Positions 1 through 9,292 of a stretch of DNA of 64,000 nucleotides are shown in pieces (position 1 is the first letter of the stretch; the number at the start of each line of letters is the position of its first letter). The DNA is from Halobacteriovorax sp. GTDB taxonomy: Bacteria; Bdellovibrionota; Bacteriovoracia; Bacteriovoracales; Bacteriovoracaceae. The stretch lies in the NCBI GenBank assembly GCA_002720865.1, contig PBIO01000031.1:186001-250000 (forward strand), in the 5' to 3' direction. Made by a program: the position numbers and the translations under genes. The notes beneath the pieces are model-generated. The model ran no database searches. It was not told the origin of the DNA and was given only the letters and a program-made list of their open reading frames with translations.

Positions 1-39
1 GAGTTTAACGCTTGTGCCAATAGGTTAAGGTTATCTTCT

Positions 40-1599
40 ATGGAAAAAATCATGCCTTTTAAATTCAAGGAAGTCTTAAGACTTCTTAATAAGAATGAAA
101 GGGAGAATGATTCAGTTATTAAAACGAATCAGCTTTATCTAAAAAAATGCGTAGAGAAAGTTGATATTTACTCGGACCCGAAAGAGTATAAATATAAAAT
201 GGACTCATGTTCTGTCATGACCGTTTTTGCTTTCACTAAAAGCACTATTCAGTACACAAGAGATCTTGGAGATGGGCTTTTTGTTCAGAATCCAAAAACT
301 ATTGAGGAATGGGACTCTTGTATTTCTCGAATGCGCGGAGATGTTGTTGAAAAGCTTTCTCCATATAGCTCTGATAAATCGCTTGAGAAAATTGAAGACG
401 ATTTTAGTTTTATCTCTGAGGCCTTTAGGAAAAACGCTAATATCAAGTCAGAAGATTATGAGCCTGTTACTATGGAATGGGTTATTGATAAAATTAAGCG
501 TTGTGCCCTTGAGTCTTTAGCACCTAATTTGATTCAAGAATATAAGATGAAGGTTATTTCAGATCCAAAGTTAAAACTTTCTGCAAGAGAGCAAGCTGTA
601 ACAAGCTCATTTCTAGATTCTCTTAGTAATATTCTAAGTTTAAAATACGATGGAAAGCCAGTTAACTTTCAAGTTGATAAGTTCGTTAAAGAGCTAAATA
701 CTGAACTTGATAATCTTCCTAAAAGTGATCAAGAAAATAAGCCTGACTATTTAACTGTGATTGAGGAATTTCAACCCTTAATTTATGATTATGTAAAAGA
801 CCTCGTTGGATATGATCAGCAGGGATTTTTAGATGGCATAAAGGATTTTGAAAGAAAGGTTAAAAGAGCCGTAGAGCTTAATAAAGGAAAACTTTCGATT
901 CCAGAACTTAAGGATATTCTCGTGGATTCTAAACTAGGGGAAATCCTACTTAAGTCTTTGGTCTCAAAAATTATTAAAGACAAGGCGGGAGAAGCGCTCA
1001 AGAAGCAAGGTGTTTCACCCGGTGGAGTCGTTAACCAGCTATCTTCGAAAGAGATGTTAGATAGGATCTTTAAGGGGAAAAAGGGGCAAGAGACAATTAC
1101 TCATGTTAAGAGAAAACTTAAAGGACTCGGACTAGCAGAAATCTTTCAGCTTCTTAACACTGAAAAAGCTAGCAATAAAAAGAAGCTTGATGTGCTAATG
1201 AAAGATATCAATGGGAAAGTTATTGATACGCTAGCAGAAGACACCATGAATGGTGGCTTTGTTGAAACTCTCTTTGGGCCTATAGTTCAAAAATCTTTAA
1301 CAGAAAAAAGAGATGGAATTGAGACTGGCTTCTCCGCAATCTTCAAGGTACCAGTGGCCGGTTTAATGGGTTATAACCGACACGAATTTCACTGGGGAAC
1401 AAGATGGGATAATAGATCTTATTCACTTAGGAATACTCCTTCTGGAAAGAAGGCCGTTAAGAATTTTAGCTCCTATATTCTTAAACCACTAATGAAAGAT
1501 GGGATGTCTGATTCAGAACTTGAAAAGAAAATTGAAAAGCATATTGAGCCTCAAATTAAAGAGGCCCTCGGAGAGAATGGCGTCGGTCTCTGGGAATAG
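40..1599 (+). CDS. Unknown 519-aa protein, possibly continuing upstream of the window
   Basis: I do not recognise this protein. It is highly charged, rich in Lys, Glu and Asp, and predicted to be largely helical. It has no signal peptide or membrane segment. The last 100 residues are more distinctive, with aromatic and glycine-rich sequence (GYNRHEFHWGTRWDNRSYS). The ATG at 40 has an AAGG 9 nt upstream that could serve as a ribosome binding site. However, the same frame is open back to base 1 with no stop, so the true start may lie outside the window. It converges tail to tail with argS, with only one base between the stop codons. Confidence 0.7.
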   Translation: MEKIMPFKFKEVLRLLNKNERENDSVIKTNQLYLKKCVEKVDIYSDPKEYKYKMDSCSVMTVFAFTKSTIQYTRDLGDGLFVQNPKTIEEWDSCISRMRGDVVEKLSPYSSDKSLEKIEDDFSFISEAFRKNANIKSEDYEPVTMEWVIDKIKRCALESLAPNLIQEYKMKVISDPKLKLSAREQAVTSSFLDSLSNILSLKYDGKPVNFQVDKFVKELNTELDNLPKSDQENKPDYLTVIEEFQPLIYDYVKDLVGYDQQGFLDGIKDFERKVKRAVELNKGKLSIPELKDILVDSKLGEILLKSLVSKIIKDKAGEALKKQGVSPGGVVNQLSSKEMLDRIFKGKKGQETITHVKRKLKGLGLAEIFQLLNTEKASNKKKLDVLMKDINGKVIDTLAEDTMNGGFVETLFGPIVQKSLTEKRDGIETGFSAIFKVPVAGLMGYNRHEFHWGTRWDNRSYSLRNTPSGKKAVKNFSSYILKPLMKDGMSDSELEKKIEKHIEPQIKEALGENGVGLWE

Positions 1600-1600
1600 A

Positions 1601-3370
1601 TTACATCTTTTTTGGTGCTGGAATTCCGAGAATCTCTAAACCTTTGTTCATAACTTTTCCCGTAGCGACTGCAAGTGATAAACGAACTTTTCCAAGTTCA
1701 GCAGTTTCAGCTTTCCCGATGGGGCATTCAGCATAAAAAGAGTTAAATAGTTTTCCAAGCTCATAGAGATAAGCACATAAATGAATGGTTTTTAACTGAT
1801 CAACTCCGCTTTCAACAATAGAATTAAAAAGGGAGAGCTTTTGAAGTAGAGCGGTCTCTTGAGACTCTTTAATCAGTGACCAGTCAACGGTGTCAGTATC
1901 ACTATAGCCTAGCTTTTCTGATAGTGAACAAATTCTAGCGTGAACGTATTGAAGGTAGGGACCTGTCTCACCATCGAGTTTAAGCCATTCCTCCATATCA
2001 AAAACAATTTTACGATTATTATCAACTCTAATCATTCCGTATTTTATGGCCCCATTGGCCACCATTGTAGCGGTCTGATTAACTTCTTCTTCAGTCCAAC
2101 CTGAATCAGCATCTTCGAGATAACGGTTGAGATAATTTACCTTAATGGTTTCTTCCATTTGAGAAATTAAGTCCATAAGTGGGACAATATTCCCTTTTCT
2201 AGAACTCATGGCCCCATCAGGAAGTTCCACAACATCATACTGGAGGTGAAAACAATCCTTACTTTCTTCAAAGCCCATTAATTCTAAAATTTTAAATACT
2301 TGTTTAAAATGGTGAGCCTGACGATTATCTACTACGTAAATATTGCGTTTGATTTTAAACTCTTCAAACTTCTTCTTTGCGAGTAAAATATCCTTGGTGG
2401 CGTAGAGGCCTGTTCCATCTCTTTTGATAAGTATACAAAAACCTAATTTATGATCGCTAAGATCAATACCCACGGCGCCATCATCTTCTTTAAAGAATCC
2501 TTTTTTATGATATTCTTTGGCGAGCTCTAGTGAAGGGGAATCAACTTCTGATTCCCAGAACCAACGATCAAACTCAACGTCGGCCCAACTATAGGCTTCT
2601 TTCATAAGAGCGATTGACCATTCTCTTGTTTCTTTCCAAAGTTCATAATACTCGCCATTTTTCTCTTCAAGCTCTTTTAGGATGGCCGTCAAAATCTTTC
2701 TGTTCTCTTCTTCTTTTTCTGTACCGACCTGGTCTTCTAAAAGGTTGTTGGCATTGGAATAAAGTCTACCAAGCCAAGCACCTTTATTTTCTTCCGGTGG
2801 GTTCTCGGTATTGTGATACTTAAAGTACCAAAGACATTTAGCCACATGAGTTCCCACATCCCCTGGATAGGTGGAAGGGATGACTTCAACACCGGCATAT
2901 TGAGACATACGGACAATTGCATTACCAAGGCAAAGGTTTCTCATATGACCAACATGTAATTCTTTATGAGTATTGGGCTGAGAGTACTCGATCATTGTTT
3001 TTCGAGTATCTTTTGATATTTTTTGAGTAAAAAAATCACCCTTTTGGATGGGGGCAATAACTTTTTCTCCATAAGCTTTTGGGCCTAGAAAAAAGTTTAA
3101 GTAAGGACCTTGAGTAATAACTTCTTGAACCCAATCCGGCTTCTCTATGGCCTCTAGTAATTTTGCTGCAATTTGAGGAGGTCCCATTTTGGCGACTTTA
3201 GCTAATGGGAAACAAGGGAAGGCAAAATGGCCCATTTTAAGATTTGGAGCTGGACCTAGGGCAGAGATGATATCTTCTTGCTTAAGCTCTACCTCTGGAT
3301 AGGCCGATTTTACAGCTCCAGAAATTAGCTCATTTAATTCAAGATAAATTTTATTATGATAATCGCTCAC
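1601..3370 (-). CDS. argS: Arginyl-tRNA synthetase
   Basis: Class I aminoacyl-tRNA synthetase that charges tRNA-Arg with arginine in the cytoplasm. At 589 aa it has the normal length. The N-terminal domain is followed by the HIGH signature, seen as HVGH at residues 139-142 in the typical ArgS context HKELHVGHMRN. A KMSKS-equivalent reads MSSRKGN near residue 405, and ArgS commonly has a degenerate form here. The C-terminal 120 residues form the DALR-type anticodon-binding domain. The start is GTG, chosen because AAGGAG lies 6 nt upstream. It is divergent from the Cys-rich secreted protein gene and is essential housekeeping. Confidence 0.97.
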   Translation of the reverse strand: MSDYHNKIYLELNELISGAVKSAYPEVELKQEDIISALGPAPNLKMGHFAFPCFPLAKVAKMGPPQIAAKLLEAIEKPDWVQEVITQGPYLNFFLGPKAYGEKVIAPIQKGDFFTQKISKDTRKTMIEYSQPNTHKELHVGHMRNLCLGNAIVRMSQYAGVEVIPSTYPGDVGTHVAKCLWYFKYHNTENPPEENKGAWLGRLYSNANNLLEDQVGTEKEEENRKILTAILKELEEKNGEYYELWKETREWSIALMKEAYSWADVEFDRWFWESEVDSPSLELAKEYHKKGFFKEDDGAVGIDLSDHKLGFCILIKRDGTGLYATKDILLAKKKFEEFKIKRNIYVVDNRQAHHFKQVFKILELMGFEESKDCFHLQYDVVELPDGAMSSRKGNIVPLMDLISQMEETIKVNYLNRYLEDADSGWTEEEVNQTATMVANGAIKYGMIRVDNNRKIVFDMEEWLKLDGETGPYLQYVHARICSLSEKLGYSDTDTVDWSLIKESQETALLQKLSLFNSIVESGVDQLKTIHLCAYLYELGKLFNSFYAECPIGKAETAELGKVRLSLAVATGKVMNKGLEILGIPAPKKM

Positions 3371-3399
3371 CTAAGTCTCCTTTGGGTTCAAGAATATAG

Positions 3400-3405
3400 T
3401 ATAAT
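3400..3405 (+). promoter_or_regulatory. -10 box (TATAAT) of a probable leaderless transcript
   Basis: A perfect TATAAT lies 9 nt before the ATG of the Cys-rich secreted protein at 3415. There is no Shine-Dalgarno between them, so transcription would begin at or within a few bases of the start codon. No good -35 is evident. Confidence 0.5.
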
Positions 3406-3414
3406 ATTGGCATA

Positions 3415-3834
3415 ATGTCCCGTGTAATAACTGTTTTACTTATATTCTTTTGTTTTCACTTTGCCTCTTTTGCAGAGGATTCAAAGGGAGATGCCAAGCC
3501 TAAAAAAGACTCGGCCGCAACAAAGTTAGACCAAGAAACCTTGAGTGAAATGGAAAGGATTCGTAAGGAGCCTAGAATCTCTTCAGACTTTAGTAGGGGA
3601 GAGTTCTTAATTTATGATTGCCGAAATAGAAATTATGCCTGTGTGAACGAGCCTAGTTTTCAAAGATGCCGAAAGTATCGAGATGACGGGTATAAAAACA
3701 AGAAAATGCTACTTCCTTGCGCCCCTTTAAAAGAAATGGGAAGTCAAAGGGAATGTTTTAAAAAGCATTATGAATTGATCCACAACCAACAGCCAAAAGC
3801 CTTTTGTCAAAATACTAAAAACGCTAAGTATTAG
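3415..3834 (+). CDS. Small Cys-rich secreted protein, unknown function
   Basis: The 139-aa protein begins with a classical signal peptide (basic start, hydrophobic core VLLIFFCFHF, cleavage probably after SFA at residue 20). The mature part is charged and contains six cysteines in its C-terminal two thirds, an even number that suggests disulfide bonds outside the cytoplasm. I do not recognise a family. The gene starts at ATG 3415, just behind a TATAAT box and without a Shine-Dalgarno, so it may be leaderless. It converges with the GNAT gene. It is a plausible periplasmic or exported protein, but nothing in the sequence assigns a function. Confidence 0.75.
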   Translation: MSRVITVLLIFFCFHFASFAEDSKGDAKPKKDSAATKLDQETLSEMERIRKEPRISSDFSRGEFLIYDCRNRNYACVNEPSFQRCRKYRDDGYKNKKMLLPCAPLKEMGSQRECFKKHYELIHNQQPKAFCQNTKNAKY

Positions 3835-3845
3835 ATAAGTGTTAT

Positions 3846-4286
3846 TTAAGAGTCCAGCTTCTTAAACATAAGAAAGTGAGGACCTACTGTAGGAATTTCA
3901 AATTCCTCACCAATTTTTTCAAATCCTACTTTTTGATAAAATCCCACGGCCTCACTTCGGGCATTACACCAGAGTAAAGAGCAGAAGTTTTGCTTGATAA
4001 TGGGGAAGGCCATTTTTAAAAGTTCACTGGATAGACCTTTATGCTGATGCTCTGGAAGAGTGGCCATACCCCTTAATCGATATTGGTTTGGTTCTTCAAA
4101 GGTATCATTTTTATCAAAATAAAATGAAGCGACACTTACTAGCTTGCCCTCTTCAAAGGCACCTAGATGAAAGCTTTGATCGTCATCATCTCCCTTAAAG
4201 ATACAGTCTTCAATTGGGAAACCTTTCCGTAACATCTTATGACGGATTTCATGTGTATCACTTGCGTTGATCTGTTTAACTTTCAA
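3846..4286 (-). CDS. GNAT-family N-acetyltransferase
   Basis: A 146-aa single-domain acetyltransferase expected to move an acetyl group from acetyl-CoA to an amine. The acetyl-CoA-binding motif A is visible as RGMATLPEHQHKGLSSELL (Q/RxxGxG/A type, here QHKGLS), followed by the motif B region WCNARSEAVGFYQKVGFEKIGEEF, which is typical of GNAT proteins ending in GF. The substrate cannot be told from sequence. The start is TTG: AAAGGG lies 8 nt upstream, and no ATG in this frame would preserve the N-terminal strand. It lies alone between convergent and co-directional neighbours. Confidence 0.88.
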   Translation of the reverse strand: MKVKQINASDTHEIRHKMLRKGFPIEDCIFKGDDDDQSFHLGAFEEGKLVSVASFYFDKNDTFEEPNQYRLRGMATLPEHQHKGLSSELLKMAFPIIKQNFCSLLWCNARSEAVGFYQKVGFEKIGEEFEIPTVGPHFLMFKKLDS

Positions 4287-4357
4287 TTTTTGTACCCTTT
4301 GAATGAATATATATAAGGGCTAAGCTCCCAAGTTATTAGGGGGAGTGCGTTAGAGGT

Positions 4358-5029
4358 CTATTTATTTCCACCACTTATGCGAAAAAGGTTTTCCATTGCG
4401 ATGATTGCCATGCCCTTTGAAAAGAATTCGAACAAGGTATCTGAAAAGCCGGTATTTGGTCCTTCCCAGTTTGCCGTGGCATAAAAGAAACATTTCTTTT
4501 TATATTCGCTAACGTGAATCTGTCCTTTAAGGTCTTTTAAAAAACCCACATCAAACATAAAGGGATAGACCCCCGGTTTTTTTATTCTTGGGAGAATAAA
4601 GTAGAGAACCATATCGATGGGGAGAATACTGTGGGAAATTCTTAGGTATACTCTAGACTCCTTACTGGCATAAGAGCTATTTTCTACAAAACCTAAGTAC
4701 TGTTTATAATTCTCATAAAGGGCCAACTTTTTTAAAGCAAAGCGGCAAGTTCTTTGATGTAGCCCCGCAATGAAGAAATCAAATTTTTGCATTTCAATTT
4801 CTTCTATTCGTTTTTTAGGTTTTTGGTGAAGGATCTTACCTTTAAAACTTTTCACATCACTCATGGCGATAATGTCTCCATCAAGGACGGCCTTTCTTTG
4901 AGATTTTTTTAAGGGAGCTGCGTCAAAGGTGAAATAAGCTTGTTTTTCGGGGGTTACAGGTAAATTGTCTTTTGCAAAAGCAGAATAACTAATTAAAATT
5001 AATAGGATTATACCACTTAAATAACGCAT
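4358..5029 (-). CDS. Secreted protein of unknown function (223 aa)
   Basis: The signal peptide is clear (MRYLSGIILLILISYSAFA, cleavage after residue 19), so the protein is exported to the periplasm or beyond. The mature part alternates hydrophobic and polar residues as in a beta-rich fold and has only two cysteines (near HQRTCRF and KKKCFF). The sequence around residues 60-190, with phrases such as HSILPIDMVLYFILP and GFLKDLKGQIHV, reminds me of lipid-binding START-like or outer-membrane-associated proteins, but I cannot support a family. The start has AAAAGG 4 nt upstream. It is divergent from the topoisomerase operon. Confidence 0.75.
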   Translation of the reverse strand: MRYLSGIILLILISYSAFAKDNLPVTPEKQAYFTFDAAPLKKSQRKAVLDGDIIAMSDVKSFKGKILHQKPKKRIEEIEMQKFDFFIAGLHQRTCRFALKKLALYENYKQYLGFVENSSYASKESRVYLRISHSILPIDMVLYFILPRIKKPGVYPFMFDVGFLKDLKGQIHVSEYKKKCFFYATANWEGPNTGFSDTLFEFFSKGMAIIAMENLFRISGGNK

Positions 5030-5119
5030 ATGCCCTTTTCACCCATAATCCGGCCCTCTAACCTTGGTTATACTATCAAAATTGTATCAACTAGCATGAC
5101 GCATGGAGTTGCATAAATT

Positions 5120-7249
5120 ATGGCCGTTGGAAGTGTCAAAAGAAAGGGTAAAGCCAAAGACGCACAGATCGAAGCGAAAGATCAGCGCTGGCATTGCCGG
5201 AATCGTATTACCCTCGTTTTTGGAAGTAATGACGTAGAAGAACTTGAAACCTATGTTTATACGGACAGTGGAATCGAGTTTAAGACTGTTAAATTTCACC
5301 AAGCGAAATCAAAGGCAATTGAGGAGATCCTCGATAATTGTATTGATGAGTATTACCGAGGACATGTTACTGAAATCCATTGTAACTTGAGTAAAGATGG
5401 AAAGCGGGTAACAGTTCAAGATAATGGAATTGGGTTTCCTTTAAATAAAGTTCCTCAAGTTTATTCAGAATTTAGAACTGGTTCAAAATTCAAAGATGAA
5501 GAGACGGATGAAAAGGGTTTTCTTCATCGTACTCTAGGGCAAAACGGCTTAGGTGCCGCTGCCACTTGTCTAACCTCAGATGAGTATGTTGCAACAGTTC
5601 GCCACTACAATTCTAAAAAGGAGCAAACTTATACTTTTATTGATGGTGCCTTAAAGATCAAAAAATCTAAGCCAAAAAAGTATAAAGGACCTTCCGGGGT
5701 TAAAATTGAGTTAGTTCTTAGTAAAAAAGTTTATAAAAATAATACTGTAGACGAAGAACTCCTAAGAAAGAGAATTATTGACCTTGCCTATAACAATCCA
5801 GGACTGACTTTTTACTTTAATAAGGAAAAGTATCAGTACAAAAAAGGAATGTTGGAGCTAGCTCAAAGAATTGATAAAGAAAATGCACAGCTTATAGGTG
5901 ATGAAGTCTATAAGTATGAAACGACGAATATTAAAGGCAAGAAAGTTAAAGGTGCCATTGATCTTCACTTTTCTTTAGTTTTAGATAAAAAGAGTGAAGA
6001 GAGAGAAAGATTTATTTCTTTTGTAAACTCAACGCCAACCTTTGACGGTGGTTTTCATCAAGATCGTTTTAGAAGACTTTTTATTAATAAAACAAAAGAG
6101 CGAACAGAACGACTGGCCAAAAAAGCTAAGGTCGTTGTTCACGATAATGATGTTTTGGCCGGGATGATGTTTATTCTCGGTATCACCATGCCAAACCCTC
6201 GCTTTGAATCCCAAACAAAAAGAAAACTTGTCCGTGATACGAACCTTGAAAAAGGAATCGAAAAGTTTATGGATAAGCATATGGATAAGTGGATTCGTAA
6301 GAATAAGGAGTTTCAAGAACTCGTTATTGAAAGGGCAAAGAGCCGCCACAAGTTCCAGGAATTTAAAGATGCAGCTAAAAAAGGGCGTAAGCAGAAAAAA
6401 CAAAGAGTTGAAAAACTTCTCGATGCCAATGAAAGAAGAGATCGCTCAAAATGTACGCTCTTTATTTGTGAGGGTGACTCGGCCATTGGTGGCTTGAGAT
6501 CCGCTAGGAATAAGCTGTACCAAGGGGGGATTGCTCTTCGTGGAAAGCCAATGAATGTGGCCCAGTCTTCTATTAAAGATATTTTAGAGAATAAAGAATT
6601 TTCAAATATTATGGCATCAATTGGCCTAACAATTGGGCAGGAAGTGAACTGGGATCAGCTTCGCTTTTCAAAAGTTGTGTTTTTGTCTGACTCTGATGTT
6701 GATGGTGGGCATATTAATACCTTGCTAACAAACTTCTTTTATCAGTTCTGGCCTGAGCTCTTTGAAGAGGGATCAATTCAGATTGCGAAAGCGCCACTTT
6801 TTGAAGTTATCACGGATAAAGACACTCAATATGTGGAAACACCTGATGCCTTAGAGAAGTTAAAGAAACAAAAATCTCTAAAGATTAAGGCTATTCATAG
6901 AAACAAAGGTCTTGGTGAGATGTCTCCAGAAGCATGGAAGTATGTTCTTCAAAGAGAGGAATTTACTAAGATCACAGCCGATAATGTGAACGAGGCTAAG
7001 GCCATGCTTGATGTTTGTTTTGGTAAAGACTCGGCCCCTAGAAAAGAGCTTCTAATGGATGAAGAAGGTGGTTCTTCAACTAAGTCTTCTAGAAAAGCTG
7101 TTCGTGCTGCAAAAGCAGCTAAGAAAGTTACCAAGAAGGCAGGTAAGAAGAAGACGGCGAAAAAGAAAACCGCTAAGAAAAAGGTAGCGAAGAAGAAAGT
7201 CGCCAAAAAAGCAGCGAAAAAGAAGAAAACAACTAAAAAGAAGAAGTAG
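5120..7249 (+). CDS. Type IIA DNA topoisomerase, ATPase subunit (ParE/GyrB-like, divergent)
   Basis: ATP-driven subunit of a gyrase/topoisomerase IV-type enzyme that passes duplex DNA through a gate. GHKL ATPase signatures are seen: E69 with D72-N73, DNGIGFP at 101-107 and the glycine lid GQNGLGAA at 140-147. The TOPRIM domain has CEGDSA at 450-455 and the metal motif SDSDVDGGH from 523. A GLGEM segment follows, as in ParE/GyrB. Oddities: the usual RPGMYIG motif near the N-terminus is missing, replaced by a stretch reading LVFGSND then YVYTDSGIEFKTVKF, which recalls eukaryotic topoisomerase II. The last 60 residues are almost only Lys, Ala and Thr. It is the first gene of a two-gene operon. 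Confidence 0.9.
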   Translation: MAVGSVKRKGKAKDAQIEAKDQRWHCRNRITLVFGSNDVEELETYVYTDSGIEFKTVKFHQAKSKAIEEILDNCIDEYYRGHVTEIHCNLSKDGKRVTVQDNGIGFPLNKVPQVYSEFRTGSKFKDEETDEKGFLHRTLGQNGLGAAATCLTSDEYVATVRHYNSKKEQTYTFIDGALKIKKSKPKKYKGPSGVKIELVLSKKVYKNNTVDEELLRKRIIDLAYNNPGLTFYFNKEKYQYKKGMLELAQRIDKENAQLIGDEVYKYETTNIKGKKVKGAIDLHFSLVLDKKSEERERFISFVNSTPTFDGGFHQDRFRRLFINKTKERTERLAKKAKVVVHDNDVLAGMMFILGITMPNPRFESQTKRKLVRDTNLEKGIEKFMDKHMDKWIRKNKEFQELVIERAKSRHKFQEFKDAAKKGRKQKKQRVEKLLDANERRDRSKCTLFICEGDSAIGGLRSARNKLYQGGIALRGKPMNVAQSSIKDILENKEFSNIMASIGLTIGQEVNWDQLRFSKVVFLSDSDVDGGHINTLLTNFFYQFWPELFEEGSIQIAKAPLFEVITDKDTQYVETPDALEKLKKQKSLKIKAIHRNKGLGEMSPEAWKYVLQREEFTKITADNVNEAKAMLDVCFGKDSAPRKELLMDEEGGSSTKSSRKAVRAAKAAKKVTKKAGKKKTAKKKTAKKKVAKKKVAKKAAKKKKTTKKKK

Positions 7250-7255
7250 ACGAAT

Positions 7256-8695
7256 ATGGAAATAGAATACTTACATAACCTCGAATCTGTCCCTCTCGCT
7301 CAAATCGTTAAGGAAGAATATCGAATTTATCAGATCTATACGCTGATGGATCGTGCCATACCTTACTTACGTGATGGATTAAAGCCTGGTCAAAGACGTA
7401 TTCTCTACACCCTCTATAGAAACCAAAGTAAGGGGCTTGTAAAAGTTTCTGCGGCCACGGGACTTGTACTTACTCTTCATCCCCATGGACCTGCTTCAAT
7501 TGAGTCAACCATTGTTAACCTGGCACAGGATTATACTTTTTCCAATAACTATCCACTGATTGAAAAGAAGGGGTATTTTGGTGAAAGAATGGAAACAGCG
7601 CCGGCTGCTGGTCGTTATATTGAATGTAAATTGGCAAAGATCGCAGAGTACTTATTATTCGATGATATGAACCAAGTGCAAATGGTTCCAAACTATGACG
7701 AAACTGTGATGGAGCCCGTAAGTTTACTTCCAAAACTTCCACTAATGCTTCTTAACGGATCAGAAGGAATTGGAACAGGTTTTAGTTCTGCTATTCCAAG
7801 TTTTCATCATAAAGATATTTGTGCCTCCATGATTCAAATTATTCAGACTGGAAAGCCAAAACGAATTAATCCTTACGTGCATTATTACTCTGAAAAGATT
7901 CTAAGTGATAAAGGAAAGTATATCTTTCCTATGCGTATTGAAGAGGTTGGTGGGAAGATTGTCATTACCGAACTTCCAAGAGGCTACGATGCCACGAAGA
8001 CCTACCGCTATTTAACGAAGCATATTGATAATGATTATATAAAAGACTTCATTGATTCAACTGTTGATAACAAAGTCCATATTGAACTAATCTTCAAAAG
8101 AGGACAGCAACCTTCCCTTGAAGAAGTTAGAAAGAAGATGGGAGTCACAGCCTCACTATCTCCAAACTATACCTTGATCTCAGAGCGCGGTGTAAAAATA
8201 TTTAAAAGACCAGAAGAAATTCTAGAAATCTTTACGGCGCAGAGGCTGGAAGTTGTAAAAACCAGGTACGAACTTCTTTCAGAAGAGTACAAGAATAGAA
8301 TTAAGCAAAATAATGAGATTATTAAGTTTATTAAAAATAAAGAATATGTAGCTGCCACTAAGAGTGCCAACCGAAAGACCTTTGTTGAATACCTAAGTAA
8401 GAAAAAGTACCACTATAGCGATTACCTTGCGGATATGCCTATCTATCGAATGACCAAAGAAGAGGTTAAGAAAAGAGAGCTCCTCGTAAAGGACGATACT
8501 AAAAAGTTAAAAGAGTTCCAAAAGATCGCTGGCTCTAAGGCCCTTGTTAAGAAAAAACTTATCGAAGAGCTAAATGAAGTAAGCGATAAGCTAACTGACT
8601 GGATGAAGCTTAAAGACGCCAAGAGAAAAGAGCTTTATAAAAAGCTTGAAAAGAAAGGTGGAAAAAAAGCTAAAGCTAAGAAAAAACGCGATTAG
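7256..8695 (+). CDS. Type IIA DNA topoisomerase, cleavage subunit (ParC/GyrA-like), lacking the C-terminal wrapping domain
   Basis: DNA-cleaving partner of the preceding subunit, 6 bp downstream. The winged-helix core is recognisable: DGLKPGQRRIL at 40-50, HPHG at 75-78 and the catalytic pair R120-Y121 in APAAGRYIECKLAKIA. Tyr121 should form the covalent DNA bond. At 479 aa it is far shorter than ParC (about 750) or GyrA (about 870), because the beta-pinwheel domain is entirely absent and is replaced by a short Lys-rich tail. The stretch NYPLIEKKGYFGERMETAP differs from the bacterial consensus. Lacking a wrapping domain, it should not supercoil like gyrase, so a decatenase role is inferred. 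Confidence 0.9.
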   Translation: MEIEYLHNLESVPLAQIVKEEYRIYQIYTLMDRAIPYLRDGLKPGQRRILYTLYRNQSKGLVKVSAATGLVLTLHPHGPASIESTIVNLAQDYTFSNNYPLIEKKGYFGERMETAPAAGRYIECKLAKIAEYLLFDDMNQVQMVPNYDETVMEPVSLLPKLPLMLLNGSEGIGTGFSSAIPSFHHKDICASMIQIIQTGKPKRINPYVHYYSEKILSDKGKYIFPMRIEEVGGKIVITELPRGYDATKTYRYLTKHIDNDYIKDFIDSTVDNKVHIELIFKRGQQPSLEEVRKKMGVTASLSPNYTLISERGVKIFKRPEEILEIFTAQRLEVVKTRYELLSEEYKNRIKQNNEIIKFIKNKEYVAATKSANRKTFVEYLSKKKYHYSDYLADMPIYRMTKEEVKKRELLVKDDTKKLKEFQKIAGSKALVKKKLIEELNEVSDKLTDWMKLKDAKRKELYKKLEKKGGKKAKAKKKRD

Positions 8696-8738
8696 CGTTT
8701 CTCTAGTACCGTATTAGCGTTTTTCGCGACTAGCGTTT
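8684..8738. repeat. Hairpin and three TAGCGTTT copies at a convergent junction
   Basis: The end of the ParC-like gene forms a 6-bp stem (AAACGC, 8684-8689; GCGTTT, 8695-8700; loop GATTA). TAGCGTTT recurs at 8693, 8715 and 8731, the last covering the stop codon of the TetR gene. It could act as a weak two-way terminator, but long T runs are missing. Confidence 0.4.
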
Positions 8739-9254
8739 AAAGATATCGCCAATTCTTTCGGGCTCAAGTCCATAAGCGACTGAGCCCAGCTCAAGCAAAT
8801 AAATTCTAAGCAGCTCGTCTTCAGTCATATCAGGAAATTCGCTTTTTAATCTGACCATTAATCTCTCTTCGGCTTTCTTAATGACGTGAGCAACATCTGA
8901 ATCTCTTCTTCGTTCCAAGAAAAATAAAATAAAAGCATAAGGCATGTCCTTTAGTTTCGAGAGGACTTTATTCATTCTTATAGGAAGGCCAAGGCTTCTA
9001 TCGTCATCTAAATTAAAAAAGACCTGGATCATATAGCGAAGAGCTTCATCTAGAAGAACTTGTTTTTCTTTTCCAAAGTAATAGTAAATCAATGAACGGG
9101 TGACCCCACTATCTTTTGAGATCTCAGAAATGGTCCACTTAAGATGACCTTTATTAACTTCAAGTTTTAAGACAGAGTTACAAATCTTAAAGTGAACTTC
9201 CTCTTTTTCTTGCTGATTTTCAGACATAGCTACTTTTCGGCATTTTTTCCCCAT
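8730..9254 (-). CDS. TetR-family transcriptional regulator
   Basis: A 174-aa one-component repressor. The N-terminal helix-turn-helix is typical: WTISEISKDSGVTRSLIYYYF followed by the linker helix GKEKQVLLDEALRYM. The C-terminal ligand-binding part has no recognisable specificity. The start is uncertain: ATG at 9254 or an internal ATG at 9227 (MSENQQ), and neither has a good Shine-Dalgarno. It is divergent from ihfA, and an 18-bp inverted repeat lies 39 bp upstream of its start, a likely autoregulatory operator. Its target and ligand are unknown. Confidence 0.9.
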   Translation of the reverse strand: MGKKCRKVAMSENQQEKEEVHFKICNSVLKLEVNKGHLKWTISEISKDSGVTRSLIYYYFGKEKQVLLDEALRYMIQVFFNLDDDRSLGLPIRMNKVLSKLKDMPYAFILFFLERRRDSDVAHVIKKAEERLMVRLKSEFPDMTEDELLRIYLLELGSVAYGLEPERIGDIFKR

Positions 9255-9292
9255 TTTTAGAGGCTAAATCGCTCAAATTAAAGGAAAATACT

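Noticed and set aside
6949-7206. A Phe/Ala-rich minus-strand frame
   Set aside because: It is the antisense of the Lys-rich tail of the topoisomerase B subunit. The composition is a mirror of AAG/AAA codons.
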